A DNA stretch of 64,000 nt, from the NCBI GenBank assembly GCA_963383645.1, contig OY726563.1:37641331-37705330 (forward strand). Reading direction: 5' to 3'. The notes under the pieces were generated by a model. The model did no database searches. It saw only the letters and a list, made by a program, of their open reading frames with translations, and was not told where the DNA came from. The DNA is from Muscardinus avellanarius (lineage: Eukaryota; Chordata; Mammalia; Rodentia; Gliridae). Below are positions 23,252 to 34,404 of this stretch, piece after piece. The number at the start of each line of letters is the position of its first letter. Position 1 is the first letter of the stretch. Made by a program: the position numbers and the translations under genes.

Positions 23252-23880
23252 TGCCAGAGCCAGCCGGCAAAAGTACGGGTTCTGAAGAGAGGAGTGAGGA
23301 TGAAAAGAATTCAATTCCAAGAATTTTATTCAAGCCGAGCATGGTGGCGCACGCTTGTAATCCCAGCATTCGGGAGGCTGAGACCCGGAGGATCGCGGTT
23401 CGCAGACAGCCTCAGCTACTTAGTGAGGTTCTGCAACTCAGTGAGACCCAGTTTCAAAATAAAGAATAAAAAATAGGGCAGGGGGTGTAGCTCCGAGGTA
23501 GAATGCCCCTCAGTTCCATCCCCAGATCCGCAAAAAAAAAAAAAAGAATTTTATTCAAAGAATATTTAATTCTATCATGGAAGGATCGCAGTACACTCCC
23601 GGGTTGATATCTCTACTGACTGATCCCAGGTTTATCACTCTCGTCCTATTTATACAGCTCCAGGTCAATCAATCCCTCGTGCCATCACCACCTGTGTGCG
23701 TAACGGTCAAGTCAATCAACTCTCCTGCTGTCACCACCTGTACGCGTAACGGTCAAGTCAATCAATTCCACCTGAGCTTCTCTCAGACCTTGAACTTTCC
23801 ATGACCCCAAACCTTATTGGCTCTGGGCAAGGGACAGTCAGAAGTATTCTTTTAGGGGAAAACCTTAATGGCTCCCCACA
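23252..23880 (-). mobile_element. Solo LTR, ERVK-type, carrying a SINE
   Basis: On the minus strand it begins TGTGGGGAGCC and ends GGCTCTGGCA (TG...CA). Flanking hexamers tgggtg and ggggtg differ by one base, as expected for a 6-bp duplication. TATAAATA lies at 23654-23647 and AATAAA overlaps the SINE's target duplication. Two and a half 46-bp direct repeats (about 23665-23765) sit upstream of the TATA box like U3 enhancer repeats. There is no internal viral sequence, so it is a solo LTR. CpGs are retained. Confidence 0.85.
23334..23543 (+). mobile_element. B1-dID SINE inside the LTR
   Basis: Bounded by the exact 15-bp duplication 'aagaattttattcaa' (23319-23333 and 23544-23558). CpG-rich and young. 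Confidence 0.96.
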
Positions 23881-24324
23881 GGGGTGTAGCTCACAGGTAA
23901 AACACCCCTAGGTTCAATCCCCAGCACCACACACGCACACAAAAGAAATGCATGGGCGCATACATGTGAGCACATACACAAGTATTAATAAAACTGGGAA
24001 AACATGAATAAGATTGGTAGATTTTATTAATGCCAAATGCTGGTTTTGACATAACACTATAATTCTGCAAGATGTTATTGTTGGAGGAACTTAGTAAAGT
24101 ATACAAAGGCTCTCTGTATTATTTATTATGTGAATTTGCAATTAGCTCAACAAATATTGCAATTAACAAAAGAGGAAAAGGTATACTTTCCTTAGTCATT
24201 GGAAAAGGGGCCACAAAGTTTTTTTTTAATAAAGTATTAGATGTGAACATAAGTGTAGCTGAGTTATAAATGACTAAATTATAAAACAAATAATATAGAA
24301 ATATTTTTGTAAATAGTAGAATAA

Positions 24325-24738
24325 CACTGGGTGTGGCACTGCATGCCACTACCAGAACTTGGAAAACTGAGACAGGAGGATCGCAGATTTAAAGCTAGCC
24401 TCAGCACCTTAGTGAAACCCTTAGCAACATAGAGAGACCCTGTTTTAATTTTTTAAAAATTAAAAGGGGGGAGCTGGGCGTGGTGGCGCACGCTTGTAAT
24501 CCCCGTGCTTGGGAGGCAGAGATAGGAGGTTCACGCAGGTTCGAAGCCAGCCACGCGCGCTGGCTTAGGAGACTGTTTCCAAATATAAAATGTAAAAATA
24601 GATCTGGGAGTGTAGCCCGGAGGTAGAAGGGCTTCCAGGAACCCCAGTACCACCAAAAAAAAAAAATTAAAAAGGGGATTATAACTTGGAGGTAGAATGC
24701 CTCTGGGTTCAATCCCCACTATCAGAAAAATAAATACA
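24325..24738 (+). mobile_element. B1-dID SINE, split by a younger SINE
   Basis: B1 half to about 24470, ID half from about 24663 ('ggggattataacttggaggt'). Confidence 0.88.
24473..24660 (+). mobile_element. B1-dID SINE, 'ccaggaacccc' subfamily, nested
   Basis: Sits in the linker of the outer copy. Has 'cagccacgcgcgctggctta' in the B1 half and 'gggcttccaggaacccc' in the ID half. Confidence 0.93.
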
Positions 24739-24898
24739 TGAATAAATGGTTAAACAATCATTTTTTTTCCATCTGGTGGAGCAACCCATTTCAGTTACTG
24801 AAGAGTAAACAGAGAAGGGTAGTCTAAACTAAGTTTATACCATGTGATTTCCTGACCTCCCCCTAAAATATAAGTTTTTCTACCATGTTCTCCTTTAG

Positions 24899-25002
24899 CA
24901 TACCAAACATATCATTAGAAGCGCAAAGAAGTTGGCCTCCAACTGGTCAGGTGGGTCACTGTGTCACGGTGAAGCTGCCAGGTCGAGCATCCTACGGCCC
25001 GG
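24899..25002 (+). other. Candidate exon antisense to EFHC2 intron 1 (weak)
   Basis: 104 bases between 'atgttctcctttag' and 'CCCGG|gtaaag', open in two frames, with several CpGs kept. No product recognised. Confidence 0.22.
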
Positions 25003-25787
25003 GTAAAGAGGAAGCAAAAAGGCCCACCTCTTGTGTCCCTTTGCTTTGGAAAAGCATCCTTCCTTTAAGAATTTGGCTATGTCTTTTCAGTCACTGTAGA
25101 CCAAAATAAACTCCAGAAAAATAGCTAATAAAATTCCTTTGCATTTGTGCTATTAACATTTCTGGAATTCTATGGTTGAAAGCCTGACCTCCTAAAGAGT
25201 CCTGACTGAAGAATGTATATAGAAAAATCTGCTGCCTCCAGAATAAGCCAAATAGGATGTCAACAAGGAAAAGAGAAATGACCCTCAGCATGGCACAACA
25301 GGCCACAGAGAAACATTGAATCACAACTTTCACAGGGATTTTATGCTGCCCTGGCTTCCTGGTATGAGCCAAGCATCCTGAGAGCCGTATATCTTGCTTA
25401 AACCACAAGAGCAAATGACTATCTTTCTTCTTTATATTCACTGTTGCTAAAATAAGACCTGTTTTGTTCCATAGCAGCAGGATAAGACAGCAGTGAAGCA
25501 CTAATTCCAGACATGCTACTCCAAAGCTGCATTTGTCCCCATCTAGCATTCAACCACCATGGCCACAGGAAGAGAGGGAAGATGGATAATTCCCTATTCA
25601 GGGTCTGCCCTGCATAAGGAGGGCACTGAGCACATCGACAGCGACCCTCAGATCAATCAATCACAGTTGCTCATTCAGCTGAGGACTGCCATAATCTTGT
25701 GCAAAGAACGCAAAACACAACACAGGAAATAAGGCAGTAAATAAACGGTATAGACAATACGGAGTTATGCAGCTGGAGATAGGATGT
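25003..25787. other. No gene supported
   Basis: A 152-codon open frame (25091-25549, minus) has no splice context and no similarity I recognise. The region otherwise looks unique. Confidence 0.5.
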
Positions 25788-26350
25788 TATGATTTGAATG
25801 TGTCACTGAAAAGTTTATGTGTTGGAAATTTAATCTCCAAAATCATGAGTTGCTGGTATTTGGAGGTGGGGCTTTGGGAGGCAATTAGGATTAGATGAGG
25901 TCATGAGGGTGGTGCCCCATGACAACATTAGTGGCCTTATAAGAAGAGGAAGACCTAGCCCACTTGTTGTCTCGCTCTGCCAATGTAATGCTTGTCAGAT
26001 GCTGGGCAGGTTACCAGAAGCATGCTCTCAGACTTCCCCGACTCCAGAACCATTAAAAATCAATTTGTCTATATTTATTTATTTATATTATAGTACAGAA
26101 GATTGACTCTAGAGGCATTCTACCTCTAAGTTCCACACCCGGCCCTATTTTATTTTTTATTTTGAAATAGGGCCTCCCTAATTTGCTGAGGCTGGCCACA
26201 AACCTGTGATCCTCCTGTCTCAGCCTCTCAAGTACTGGTATTATACGCATGCACCACCACTGTCTACGGCTCTAATTTATTTCCTTTTCTTTATCAATGA
26301 CCCAGTCTTGGATATCCAATTAAAATAATGGAAAATGGATCAACAGATGG
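25788..26350 (+). mobile_element. MaLR (MST/MLT-type) solo LTR, split by a SINE
   Basis: 'gttatgatttgaatgtgtca', 'ttatgtgttggaaatttaat', 'ggaggtggggctttgggagg', 'gatgaggtcatgagggtgg' and, after the SINE, 'tatcaatgacccagtcttgg' follow the MST LTR order. Confidence 0.85.
26092..26270 (-). mobile_element. B1-dID SINE inside MaLR LTR
   Basis: Reverse copy starting in its ID half ('gattgactctagaggcattc'). Confidence 0.88.
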
Positions 26351-26999
26351 TTTTTGCTGATTATCAGGGTAGTGTTTTAATGATGGGGGCGGGGGGAATA
26401 GAAACAAGTTTTGAGGGAAGACAAAGGGTCTAGGTGGGAGGAGGAAGCAGCATAAGGATGCTGTCAGGGAAGGGGCCAAATAAACTAACAATTGAGTGAA
26501 AAAGTACAAAATATAGTCAAAGGACCAACCGTGAACATGCAGGGTTTAGTGGAGTATTAGGCTTGTTTTCCATTATGTAAAAGAAAATTTAGAAAAAACA
26601 ATATTGTTGAAGTTTTTACAATAATATTCATGCTATTTGCAATTTTAACACACAAAAATTTAAAAAGAAATACTAAAGTCAGAAAGAGCATCTAGACTCA
26701 CAAGTATTGAGTCTGTGGCTCACAAGAGCCAATAAAGCAGGCCATATTCCCTTTCATACCTCCAAAAACAGAGTGACAAATCAAGACAACTTCCCAGAAT
26801 CCTTTGTAGCAAAGGATAGCCATCTTACTCAATCGTTGCACACAGTGAATGGAAGAAAGGAACCTATTTGGAGAGGTTACTGGGAAACATTGTATTTTCC
26901 TATATAAGAAAGGCTATTTTTTCTCCCTCTCCTTCTTGCTTATCCTGAACATGTTTATGAGTTGTGATGATTGGAACTGAATAAATTTACCCATTAAAA
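26351..26999. other. No gene; possible old repeat 26700-26950
   Basis: 26700-26950 ('cttcccagaatcctttgtag') has the flavour of a decayed LTR or DNA element but cannot be named. A short G-run lies at 26383-26396. Confidence 0.4.
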
Positions 27000-27406
27000 A
27001 TGTACAATTTATAGAGTTTAGTACAGAGTAATGCAATCATCACCATAATCTTAAAACATTTTCATTGAAAAGAAATCCCATACTCATTAGCAGTCATTCC
27101 TCATTTCTTCCCTTCCCCCACACAGTCCTAGACAACCAACCACCAATCTACTTTCTTTCCCTATAGATTTGCCTAGTCTGTACATTTCATACAAATGGGA
27201 TCATACAGTATGTGGTCTATTTCATATTGTTTTTAACATGATATTTTTGAGGTTCAACCATTCTGTAACATGTATCCATACTTCATTTTTTAAATGGCTG
27301 AATAACATTCTCTTTTATGAATAGACCACATTTTGTTTATCCATTCATCAGTTGACAGACATTTGGGTTGTTTCCATTTGGAGGCTATTATGAAGAATTC
27401 TGGGTT

Positions 27407-27478
27407 TTCAGTATAGCTCAGTGGTAGGCTGCATTGTTAGCATGCACAAGGACCTGAGTTCAATCCCTAGCATGAGAA
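27407..27478 (+). mobile_element. ID element inside L1M
   Basis: 'tcagtatagctcagtggtag', 'ttagcatgcacaaggacctg', 'gttcaatccctagcat'. Confidence 0.85.
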
Positions 27479-27851
27479 ACATTTAACTATGAATGTGAAC
27501 TATACATTTTTGTATAAGCATTTGTTTTCTCTGAGGTATATATATCAAGAAGTGCTGTGTCATACCCTATGCTTAACCATTTCAGGAACTGCCAGGCTGT
27601 TTTCAAAAGCAGCAGCATTTTACATTCCTACCATTAATGCAGCAGGGTTCTAATTTTTCTACATCTTTGCCAACACTTATTATCTGCTTTTTGGATACAG
27701 TCATCCGATGAGTATAAAATGATATGTCACTGTGGTTTGAATTCTATAATGAATAGAATGTCTATAATGAATAAAGATACTGAGCATCTTTATGTACTTA
27801 CTGGTCTCTTATAGAATTTCCTTGGAGACTGTCTATTCAGACCCTTTGTCC

Positions 27852-28040
27852 CTTTTTTCCTGGTACTAGGGATTGAACACAGGGTTACTCTACCACTGAG
27901 TTACACCCCCAGCCATCTTTACTTTTTATCTTGAGACAGGATCTCAGTAAGTTGCCTAGACTGGCCCCAAATTCATAATCCTCCTGCCTCAGCCTCCCAA
28001 ATTGCTGGGATTGCTGGTCTGAGCCACCACATCAAGCTCC
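27852..28040 (-). mobile_element. B1-dID SINE inside L1M
   Basis: Reverse copy, full length, moderately diverged. Confidence 0.9.
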
Positions 28041-28185
28041 ATTTTTTAAAATTAGATTATCATGTTTTTACTGTTGAGTTCTGAGCATTCTCCCAATCTA
28101 TGTCCCTGATAAGATACATGCTTTGCAAATATTTTCTCCCACACAATGGGCTGACTCCCTTTTCACTTTCTTGATGAAGTCTTTT

Positions 28186-28398
28186 GAAGCATAACTTTGG
28201 CAATTTATTGCAGCACTATTTGTAACAGAAAAAGACCAGAAATATTAACTCTACATCAAAAAGGGATGGATTGAATAAACTATTTTAAGTCCACACAATG
28301 GTAAGTAGCCCTGTAGCTGTGAAGAGGAATGAGGAAAACAGCCCTATATGTTTCTATGAAGTGATCTACACGATATACTATTAAAACAATAAAGGAAG
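28186..28398 (+). repeat. L1M 3' fragment
   Basis: 'ttattgcagcactatttgta', 'gggatggattgaataaacta', 'tctacacgatatactatta'. Opposite orientation to the preceding L1 piece. Confidence 0.65.
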
Positions 28399-28399
28399 T

Positions 28400-28621
28400 G
28401 GCCGGGCGTGGTAGCGCACACACGCTTGTAATCCCAGCACTTGGGAGGCTGAGACAGGAGGATCGCACAGGTTCAAAGCCATCCGACCTCAGCTACTAAA
28501 TGAGGCTCTCGGCAACTTAGTGAGACTCTGTTTCCAAATAAAATATAAAGTAGGTCTGGGAGTATAGCCCAGAGGTAGAAAGACCCTGGGTTCCACCCTC
28601 AGTACCACAAAAAAAAAAAAA
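28400..28621 (+). mobile_element. B1-dID SINE
   Basis: Begins 'ggccgggcgtggtagcgcac'; CpG-containing, with a clean A tail. Confidence 0.93.
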
Positions 28622-28721
28622 GAATGAAAAGGGAAGATGTAAAATACCATTTTGTTCATGTTCACAAAGGTCAAGCACATAAACATATCTAAGAATTTGC
28701 TACTTAAAAAACAGAAAGAGA

Positions 28722-28922
28722 GCCGGGTGTGGTAGTGCACACTTGTAATCCCAGCATTCCGGAGGCTGAGACAGGAGGATCGCTGTTCCCCGGGCAGCCT
28801 CAGCTACTTAGTGAGGCCCTCCGCAACTTAGTGAGACCCTGTTTCAAAATAAAGAATAAAAAATAGGGCAGGGGTTGTAGCTCAGAGGTCGAATGCCCCT
28901 GGGTTCCATCACCAGACCTGCA

Positions 28923-28925
<3 letters not shown>
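28722..28925 (+). mobile_element. B1-dID SINE
   Basis: Begins 'gccgggtgtggtagtgcaca'; the tail became an AAAT microsatellite. Confidence 0.93.
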
Positions 28926-28969
<44 letters not shown>

Positions 28970-28982
28970 AATAAAATAAAAA
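28926..28982. repeat. (AAAT)n microsatellite
   Basis: About 13 tetranucleotide units in the SINE tail. Confidence 0.97.
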
Positions 28983-28989
28983 ACAAAGA

Positions 28990-29462
28990 GCCAGGCATGG
29001 TGGCACATACTTGTAATCCCAGCATTCAGCATTCGGGAGACACAGACCATAGGATCGCAGTTCATGGACAGCCTCAGCTACTTAGCAAGGCCCTCCACAA
29101 CTCAGTGAGTCCCTGTTTCAAAACTAAAAAGACAAACAAGACAACCTAAAGGAGGAGAAAGGAGGGGGGAAGAGGAAAATCTCTAAAACACACAATGTAC
29201 TTAAACATATCGAAGTCAATCACTAAGCCAAGCAAGGGAGGGAGGGACGGGGAGGGAATGGGGTGGGAATTGGGTAGTGGTTAAATAAGCGATGGGTACA
29301 TGTTTGCACACACAAGTTTTTTACCCCAATATGTTGTATGAATATAGTGCACCAATAAAAAAATTAAAAGAAAAAAACTAAAAAGACTAACAAAAATAGG
29401 GCTGGGGGTGTAGCTCAGAGATACAATGTCCCTGGGTTCCATCCCCAGTACTGTAAATAAAC
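28990..29462 (+). mobile_element. B1-dID SINE, split by an L1 tail
   Basis: B1 half to about 29139, ID half from 29396 ('gggctgggggtgtagctcag'). Confidence 0.9.
29140..29376 (+). mobile_element. 5'-truncated L1 (3'UTR only)
   Basis: L1 3' end with G-rich purine tract, 'gtgcaccaataaaaaaatt' and A tail. Flanked by 17-bp copies differing at one base ('actaaaaagacaaacaa' at 29123-29139, 29377-29393). Older than the L1 tails at 44260 and 55891. Confidence 0.9.
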
Positions 29463-29899
29463 AAACAAATAACAGAGAAGAAGGATAACCCAAAGCTAAA
29501 TGGTTTTTAAAAGTTACTTATAGAGGAAGAGAAACAGGTTGCAAGGACAGGGATAAAAAGCTAAATATCTCTGAAGTATCTTACTTTGTAAATTTGACTT
29601 TGAATAAAAAAATCTTCATTAAGAATCAAAAGCACAACAAAGTGAATGAAGCTAATGGGTATGGGATTGATGACTTAACTATACCCCCAACAATCAGTTA
29701 AAAGAAATAAATAATTTGACGGTTCATTCCTAGTAAAATATACCCTAAAAACAGAAAAGCTACAAAGAAATCTTAAACTCTCCTAAAAACTCAAATTGCT
29801 AATAATAATTATGTCATTAGTCAAAAACTATTATACAGATATATTTGTGGCATTAAAGCAAGTAAGTAATTATGCTAAAATCCTTGCGAATCAACATTT
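29463..29899. other. No gene or recognisable repeat
   Basis: AT-rich intronic sequence; may be decayed L1. Confidence 0.5.
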
Positions 29900-30283
29900 T
29901 CAATGTAAATAAGAGATAAATATAAAATCAAAGATGTTAAATAAAAATCCTATAATCCTTAATTTGCATTGGAAACAACCATTTGAACTCATGCTGTATT
30001 TTATCTTTAAAAATGCATACACATTTTCTAGTATTGCTTTAAGAAAATGGGAATTTGACCCACCGATTTGGGAAGAAATATTTGCAGCCCACATATCCAA
30101 CAATGGACTCATATACAAAATATATTTTTTAAAACTTTCAAAACAGAACAGTAAGGAAACAGCCCAATTAAAAACAAGTAAAAGACATAAACAATATTTT
30201 ATCAAGTGGCAGAGAAATCCATGAAAACATGTTGAATATTATAGCCATTGGAGAAACAAAATTCAAATCAATATGAGATACAC

Positions 30284-30455
30284 AGCCAGGTTTGGTGGTG
30301 CACTCCTGTAATCCTAGTATTTCTGAAACTGAGACAGGAGGATGGTAGGTTTGAGGCCAACCTCAACAACTTAGTGAGATGTTGTTTCAAAATAAACAAA
30401 AAGGGCTGGAGGTGTAGTTCTGAGGTACAATGTTTCTGGGTTCAATCCTCAGGGA
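30284..30455 (+). mobile_element. B1-dID SINE
   Basis: Diverged copy ending in a GA-rich microsatellite (30456-30502). Confidence 0.85.
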
Positions 30456-30597
30456 GAGGCAGAGAAAAAGAGAGAAAGGTAGAGAGAGAGAGAGAGAAGG
30501 AGAAGTGTACTAGTATTGGGAAGAGGTTTCGAAATGTATTAACGTACCAGTATTGGGAGAGATTTCCAATTTTGAAAATATATCTTTGGTAGCAAAG

Positions 30598-31000
30598 AAA
30601 GCCAGGAGCCAGAGAAAAGGGTTCTTTACATTTCTAAAGAAAGACAAACTGCCTCAAGGATGGGAGGAAATCCCAGATCCCCAAGAAGCAACTTAACACA
30701 TCTTGGGAGTGTAACAAAAGGTGTGGGGTCTATGCCAAGACAGAGCTGTCCACCCCCCACCCCCCCACCCCCGCCTCAAAGGGGGCAAATCCCGCTGAGC
30801 TAGAGATAGGGCAACATATCTACATATCAGAGGACCTGCTGCAGACTTGGCTGGGGATAAGAACACTCAGCATGCTGGGTCTTTTGGTAAATTCACTGGA
30901 ATTGCCCCCCTGTGCCATTTTCTGGATGGGGCTTTACCTGTCTTCTGTATTTCTATCTTTTTAATAAACTTCTTTAAATCATATTTCACCATAACGAGGA
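30598..31000 (+). mobile_element. LTR-like block, unclassified
   Basis: Higher-GC sequence with a C-rich run (about 30747-30775) and a late 'ctttttaataaacttcttta' polyadenylation region, placed inside an old L1. Probably a solo LTR; ends not resolved. Confidence 0.45.
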
Positions 31001-31381
31001 GGAGGAGACACATCTATTAAAATGGCTAAAATAAAAAAATGATAATACCAATTGCTCACAATTCAGAATAGGAACCCTCACTCACTGCTAGTGAGAATAT
31101 GAAGTAGAAGACAGCTGGAGAATTTCTTATAAAGTTAAGCATACATCTACCATAAAGCTAGTTCTGATTTTATGTGGAAGTCAAGTATCCTGCCATTCAT
31201 AGGAAAGTAATGACCATTTTGCTACAGTTTTTAATTTACATGTGTAATCAAAGCTTTCCTTGTTCAACTGAAAATAAAATTGATGTATACTTATCTCAAG
31301 TCTGATCCAGAATTGAGTATTTATGTGGTAAAATACAAGCATAAGTTTCATATTGAAAAGTAAATTTTTATTCTTCTGGGG

Positions 31382-31616
31382 TTTTTTTTTTTTTGTGTGT
31401 GTGTGTGTGTGTATGTGTGTGGTGCTTAGGATTGAACCCAAAGGCATTTTACCTCTGAGCTATACCTCCAGCCCTTTTTATTCATTTTTATTTGGAAACG
31501 GGTCTAGGTTGCTGACAGCCTCACTAAATTGCTAAGGCTGGTGTCAAACCTGCAATCCTCCTGTTTCAACCTCTTAAGTACTGGTGGATTACAGGAAGGT
31601 GCCATCATGCCCGGCT
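31382..31616 (-). mobile_element. B1-dID SINE with (GT)n tail
   Basis: Reverse copy. T-run and GT microsatellite (31382-31422), then the ID and B1 halves. Confidence 0.9.
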
Positions 31617-31834
31617 CTTTTAGATTTTTTAAATAACACTCTTAGGCATATTATATTGTCTATAAAGAAGTCAATATTAGAATTTTGTTCCTGTTTATGT
31701 ACGAGCCTGATCATATCTAAGTTAAAACCTTAATGTTTAAGTCCTGTATAAAACTGTTGAGGTATTTTTATTGGCATTGTTTTGTCATATGTTTTTAATA
31801 GCTTTACTATTTAACAATGCCAACACAACTTTCT

Positions 31835-32012
31835 TTTTGCGGTACTGGGGATTAAACCCAGGGGCACTCTACCACTAAGCTACATTCCTAAATCTTTATA
31901 TTTTTTATTTTGAGACAGAGTCCAAGTAGCCCAGCCTGTCCTTGAACTTGCAATTCTACTGCCTCAGCCTCCTAAGTGGCTGGAATTATAGCTACGCACA
32001 CCACACCTGGCC
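31835..32012 (-). mobile_element. B1-dID SINE
   Basis: Reverse copy with small deletions in the B1 half. Confidence 0.9.
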
Positions 32013-32207
32013 TATGTATTTTCATGTTGTAAACAGCTTAACTAAACGAATTTGCAAGCTTTATTTAAATTACATGAACTGAATCTACTTTTTGAAAAAG
32101 TAAACCCCACCTCAGACTAAAACAGAAATAATAATCTTAGAATATTTACCAGAAACATATTGTGCAGATTCGATTTTTGTCTATGAAAAGGAAAGCTAGG
32201 AATTCTA

Positions 32208-32678
32208 CTTGAGGTTCTCTAGAGTAACAGAATTCACAAAATGTGTATATTATAAAAGAGAACTTATCATTTGGCTTATACTCCAAGGTGGTCCATCCCC
32301 AAGTGGCTGTTCGCACGCAGAGAGCTGGAGGCTCCTCTCAGAACAGGAGCTCCCTAGATCTTCCTAGACAGAAAGGCTAGGAAAGTCCCCGGAGAATCAC
32401 TGGGAGAGTCCAGTTGGAAGAGCAAAGGAACTGAAGGCCAATATCCCAGGTGAGAGCAGATGCAACTCCACCCAGGAAGCTTATCTTCACCAGCTTCCTC
32501 CTCCTCTGATCCTTTGTTCCACCCCGGGCCCCAGCCTATTGGACAATGATGTTCAGGGCAGGGCCTCCCCCTCAATCAGCTGGCCAACATACCAATCATC
32601 TCATCAACACACCCGAAATCTCTTAATCCTAGATGTCTCTTGGTCCAGTTGACAATCCAGATTGACCATCACAAATGG
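32208..32678 (+). mobile_element. Old LTR (MaLR/ERVL-like)
   Basis: Starts 'gaggttctctagagtaacag' and ends 'gtccagttgacaatccagat...accatcaca', the start and end of a widespread old mammalian LTR. The subfamily is not certain. Confidence 0.6.
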
Positions 32679-32749
32679 GTAAATTGAGTTTAATGACCTG
32701 TTTGTTTTTCAACAAATCTGGCAGAAGTAATTGTTCTAAGTAGAGGAGG

Positions 32750-32955
32750 AAGCCAGGTGTGGTGATGCATGCCCGTGATCCCAGTACTTGGGAGGCTGAG
32801 GCACGAGGATTGCAGCTTTAAGGACAACCTCAGCAACTCACTAAGGCTCTCAGCAACTTATTGAGACCCTGTTTTAAACTAAAAAGTAAAATAGGGCTGT
32901 GGTGTAGCTCAGGAGTAAACTTCCCCTGGGTTCAATCCCTTGGACCACAAAATAA
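32750..32955 (+). mobile_element. B1-dID SINE
   Basis: Full copy. Confidence 0.92.
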
Positions 32956-33257
32956 GTAGGAGAGAAAATTGCTCTTTCTCAACCCATATACCACATATCA
33001 TTTCTCACCAGCAATCCTGTAACACAAACTATGACAGGACTTTTAAGTCTAGCTGGGTAAGGTAAAAAGGAAAAAAATAAAGTAGAAAATGTTACAGTAA
33101 GAAAACACAATCTGAAGTTGCCTCTACTACACTCCTACTTGCTTTAGAGTTGATGAATTCTGTGGGGATGAGAAAGAGCAGGTGAATAAGTCATATGAAA
33201 TAAAAAAATCCACAGAAAACTATAGTTCTTTACTCAAAAAAGACAATGACTAATGTG

Positions 33258-33418
33258 TGTGTGTGGTAATGGGGACTGAATCCAGGGGCATTCTATCCTC
33301 AGCCTTTTTTTTTTTTTAAACAGGATCTCACTAAGTTACCATGTGCTAGCCTCCAACCTGTAATCCTTCTGTCTCAGTTTCCCAAGTACTGGAATTATAG
33401 GTATGTGCCAAGGCAGTC
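33258..33418 (-). mobile_element. B1-dID SINE, partial
   Basis: Reverse copy with a shortened B1 half and GT-rich tail. Confidence 0.82.
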
Positions 33419-33517
33419 AGCACAATTACTATTAACAACAGGAATTAGAACTGATCATACTAATGTACCATGAGCTATAAATATATACATATACAAACAC
33501 ACATATACATATTTGAG

Positions 33518-33518
<1 letters not shown>

Positions 33519-33560
<42 letters not shown>
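33519..33560. repeat. (CA)n microsatellite
   Basis: About 19 CA units. Confidence 0.97.
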
Positions 33561-33640
33561 ACGTGTGCCTGAGGATGAAACCCAGGACCTCACAAATGCT
33601 AGGTAAACACTCTACCACTGAGCTGCATCCCCCAGCCTCG
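33561..33640 (-). mobile_element. ID element
   Basis: Reverse ID: 'gatgaaacccaggacctcac', 'ctctaccactgagctgcatc', 'ccccagcct'. The CA run is its tail. Confidence 0.85.
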
Positions 33641-33729
33641 TAGGTATAATTTCTATGTAGGTGTTCCCTGAAACCTGAAAATCATTTGAAAGGTTTCTCC
33701 GGGAGCAAAAGGATTGAGATTTAAAGTGA

Positions 33730-33880
33730 TGAAAATGTCCTGGCCCTAGTTAAAAGTTTTAGTTACACAACACAGTGAATGTACTAAGCATCGTTGAGTT
33801 GCATACTTTTATGTGGTTAATGGTTTATTTGGTTATGTGAACTTTATTTCAAAACCCTTTTTTATTTAAAAAAAAAAAAA
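33730..33880 (+). repeat. L1M 3' end fossil
   Basis: 'gtacactttaaat'-like 'gcatacttttatgtggttaa' and 'actttatttcaaaacccttt'. Confidence 0.6.
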
Positions 33881-33959
33881 GATGGAGAAAAACTGCTTAG
33901 GCTTTGTCGGCAATTCTTAAAGTGTAGAGACTAGATCTGGCCTTGAAAGGAAGTGAAGA

Positions 33960-34153
33960 TCTGAGCAGTAGAGTATGATTTTAATCCCAGTTACACAGAA
34001 GGCCGAGACAGGAGGATTGCAAGTTTGAAGCTGGCCTGAGCAACAAAGAGACCCATCTTGAAATAGAAAGTAAAAAGGGCTGGGGGTATAGCCCGGTGGT
34101 TGGGTGCTTGCCTCACAGGTGTGAGGCCCTGAGTTTAATCCCCGGTACTGCAA
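33960..34153 (+). mobile_element. B1-dID SINE
   Basis: The ID half keeps a long tRNA-like arm ('gcttgcctcacaggtgtgag'). Confidence 0.85.
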
Positions 34154-34404
34154 CGGAGATGGGAAAAAGCTGAAGATCTGAATTTAAAACACTGAGGCAA
34201 GAATTGGTGGAGGTGGCTCTGAGGAGCTTTTTTCAAACACTGCAACCACAAAAACAGCTATATTTTAGTGCAGCCCAGTTCACATACACCCACATGCAAA
34301 AGTGCACACGCACATACAGGAAGGAAGCAGAAGGTCGTGAAACAATACTTACTCTTCCCAAGCACAATACCCTTTGATTTTTATTTTATTCTATTCTATT
34401 CAAT

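Larger units (their letters stand above)
23165..23945 (+). mobile_element. Old B1-dID SINE split by an LTR
   Basis: Left part 23165-23251 (B1 end and linker) and right part 23881-23945 (ID half with CA tail). An LTR inserted in the ID half separates them. Confidence 0.88.
27000..28185 (-). repeat. Ancient L1M 3'UTR/ORF2 end
   Basis: Antisense L1 order: 'atgcaatcatcaccataatc', 'acatttgggttgtttccatt', 'taccattaatgcagcagggt', 'gctttgcaaatattttctcc'. Broken by an ID and a B1-dID. Confidence 0.8.
29900..31140 (+). repeat. Ancient L1 ORF2 3' part, interrupted
   Basis: 29900-30283 ('caacaatggactcatataca', 'agcccaattaaaaacaagta') and 31005-31140 ('tattaaaatggctaaaataa', 'aggaaccctcactcactgct') are consecutive pieces of one old ORF2. 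About 720 bp separates them: a SINE, a GA tract and an LTR-like block. No open frame. Confidence 0.78.

Noticed and set aside
25091..25549. 152-codon open frame on the minus strand
   Set aside because: The longest open frame apart from L1, but no recognisable domain, start context or splice structure; composition is like the surrounding intron.
28926..28982. Regularly spaced repeats that might suggest a CRISPR-like array
   Set aside because: Simple (AAAT)n, (CA)n and (GAAA)n microsatellites with no spacers, in a mammalian genome.
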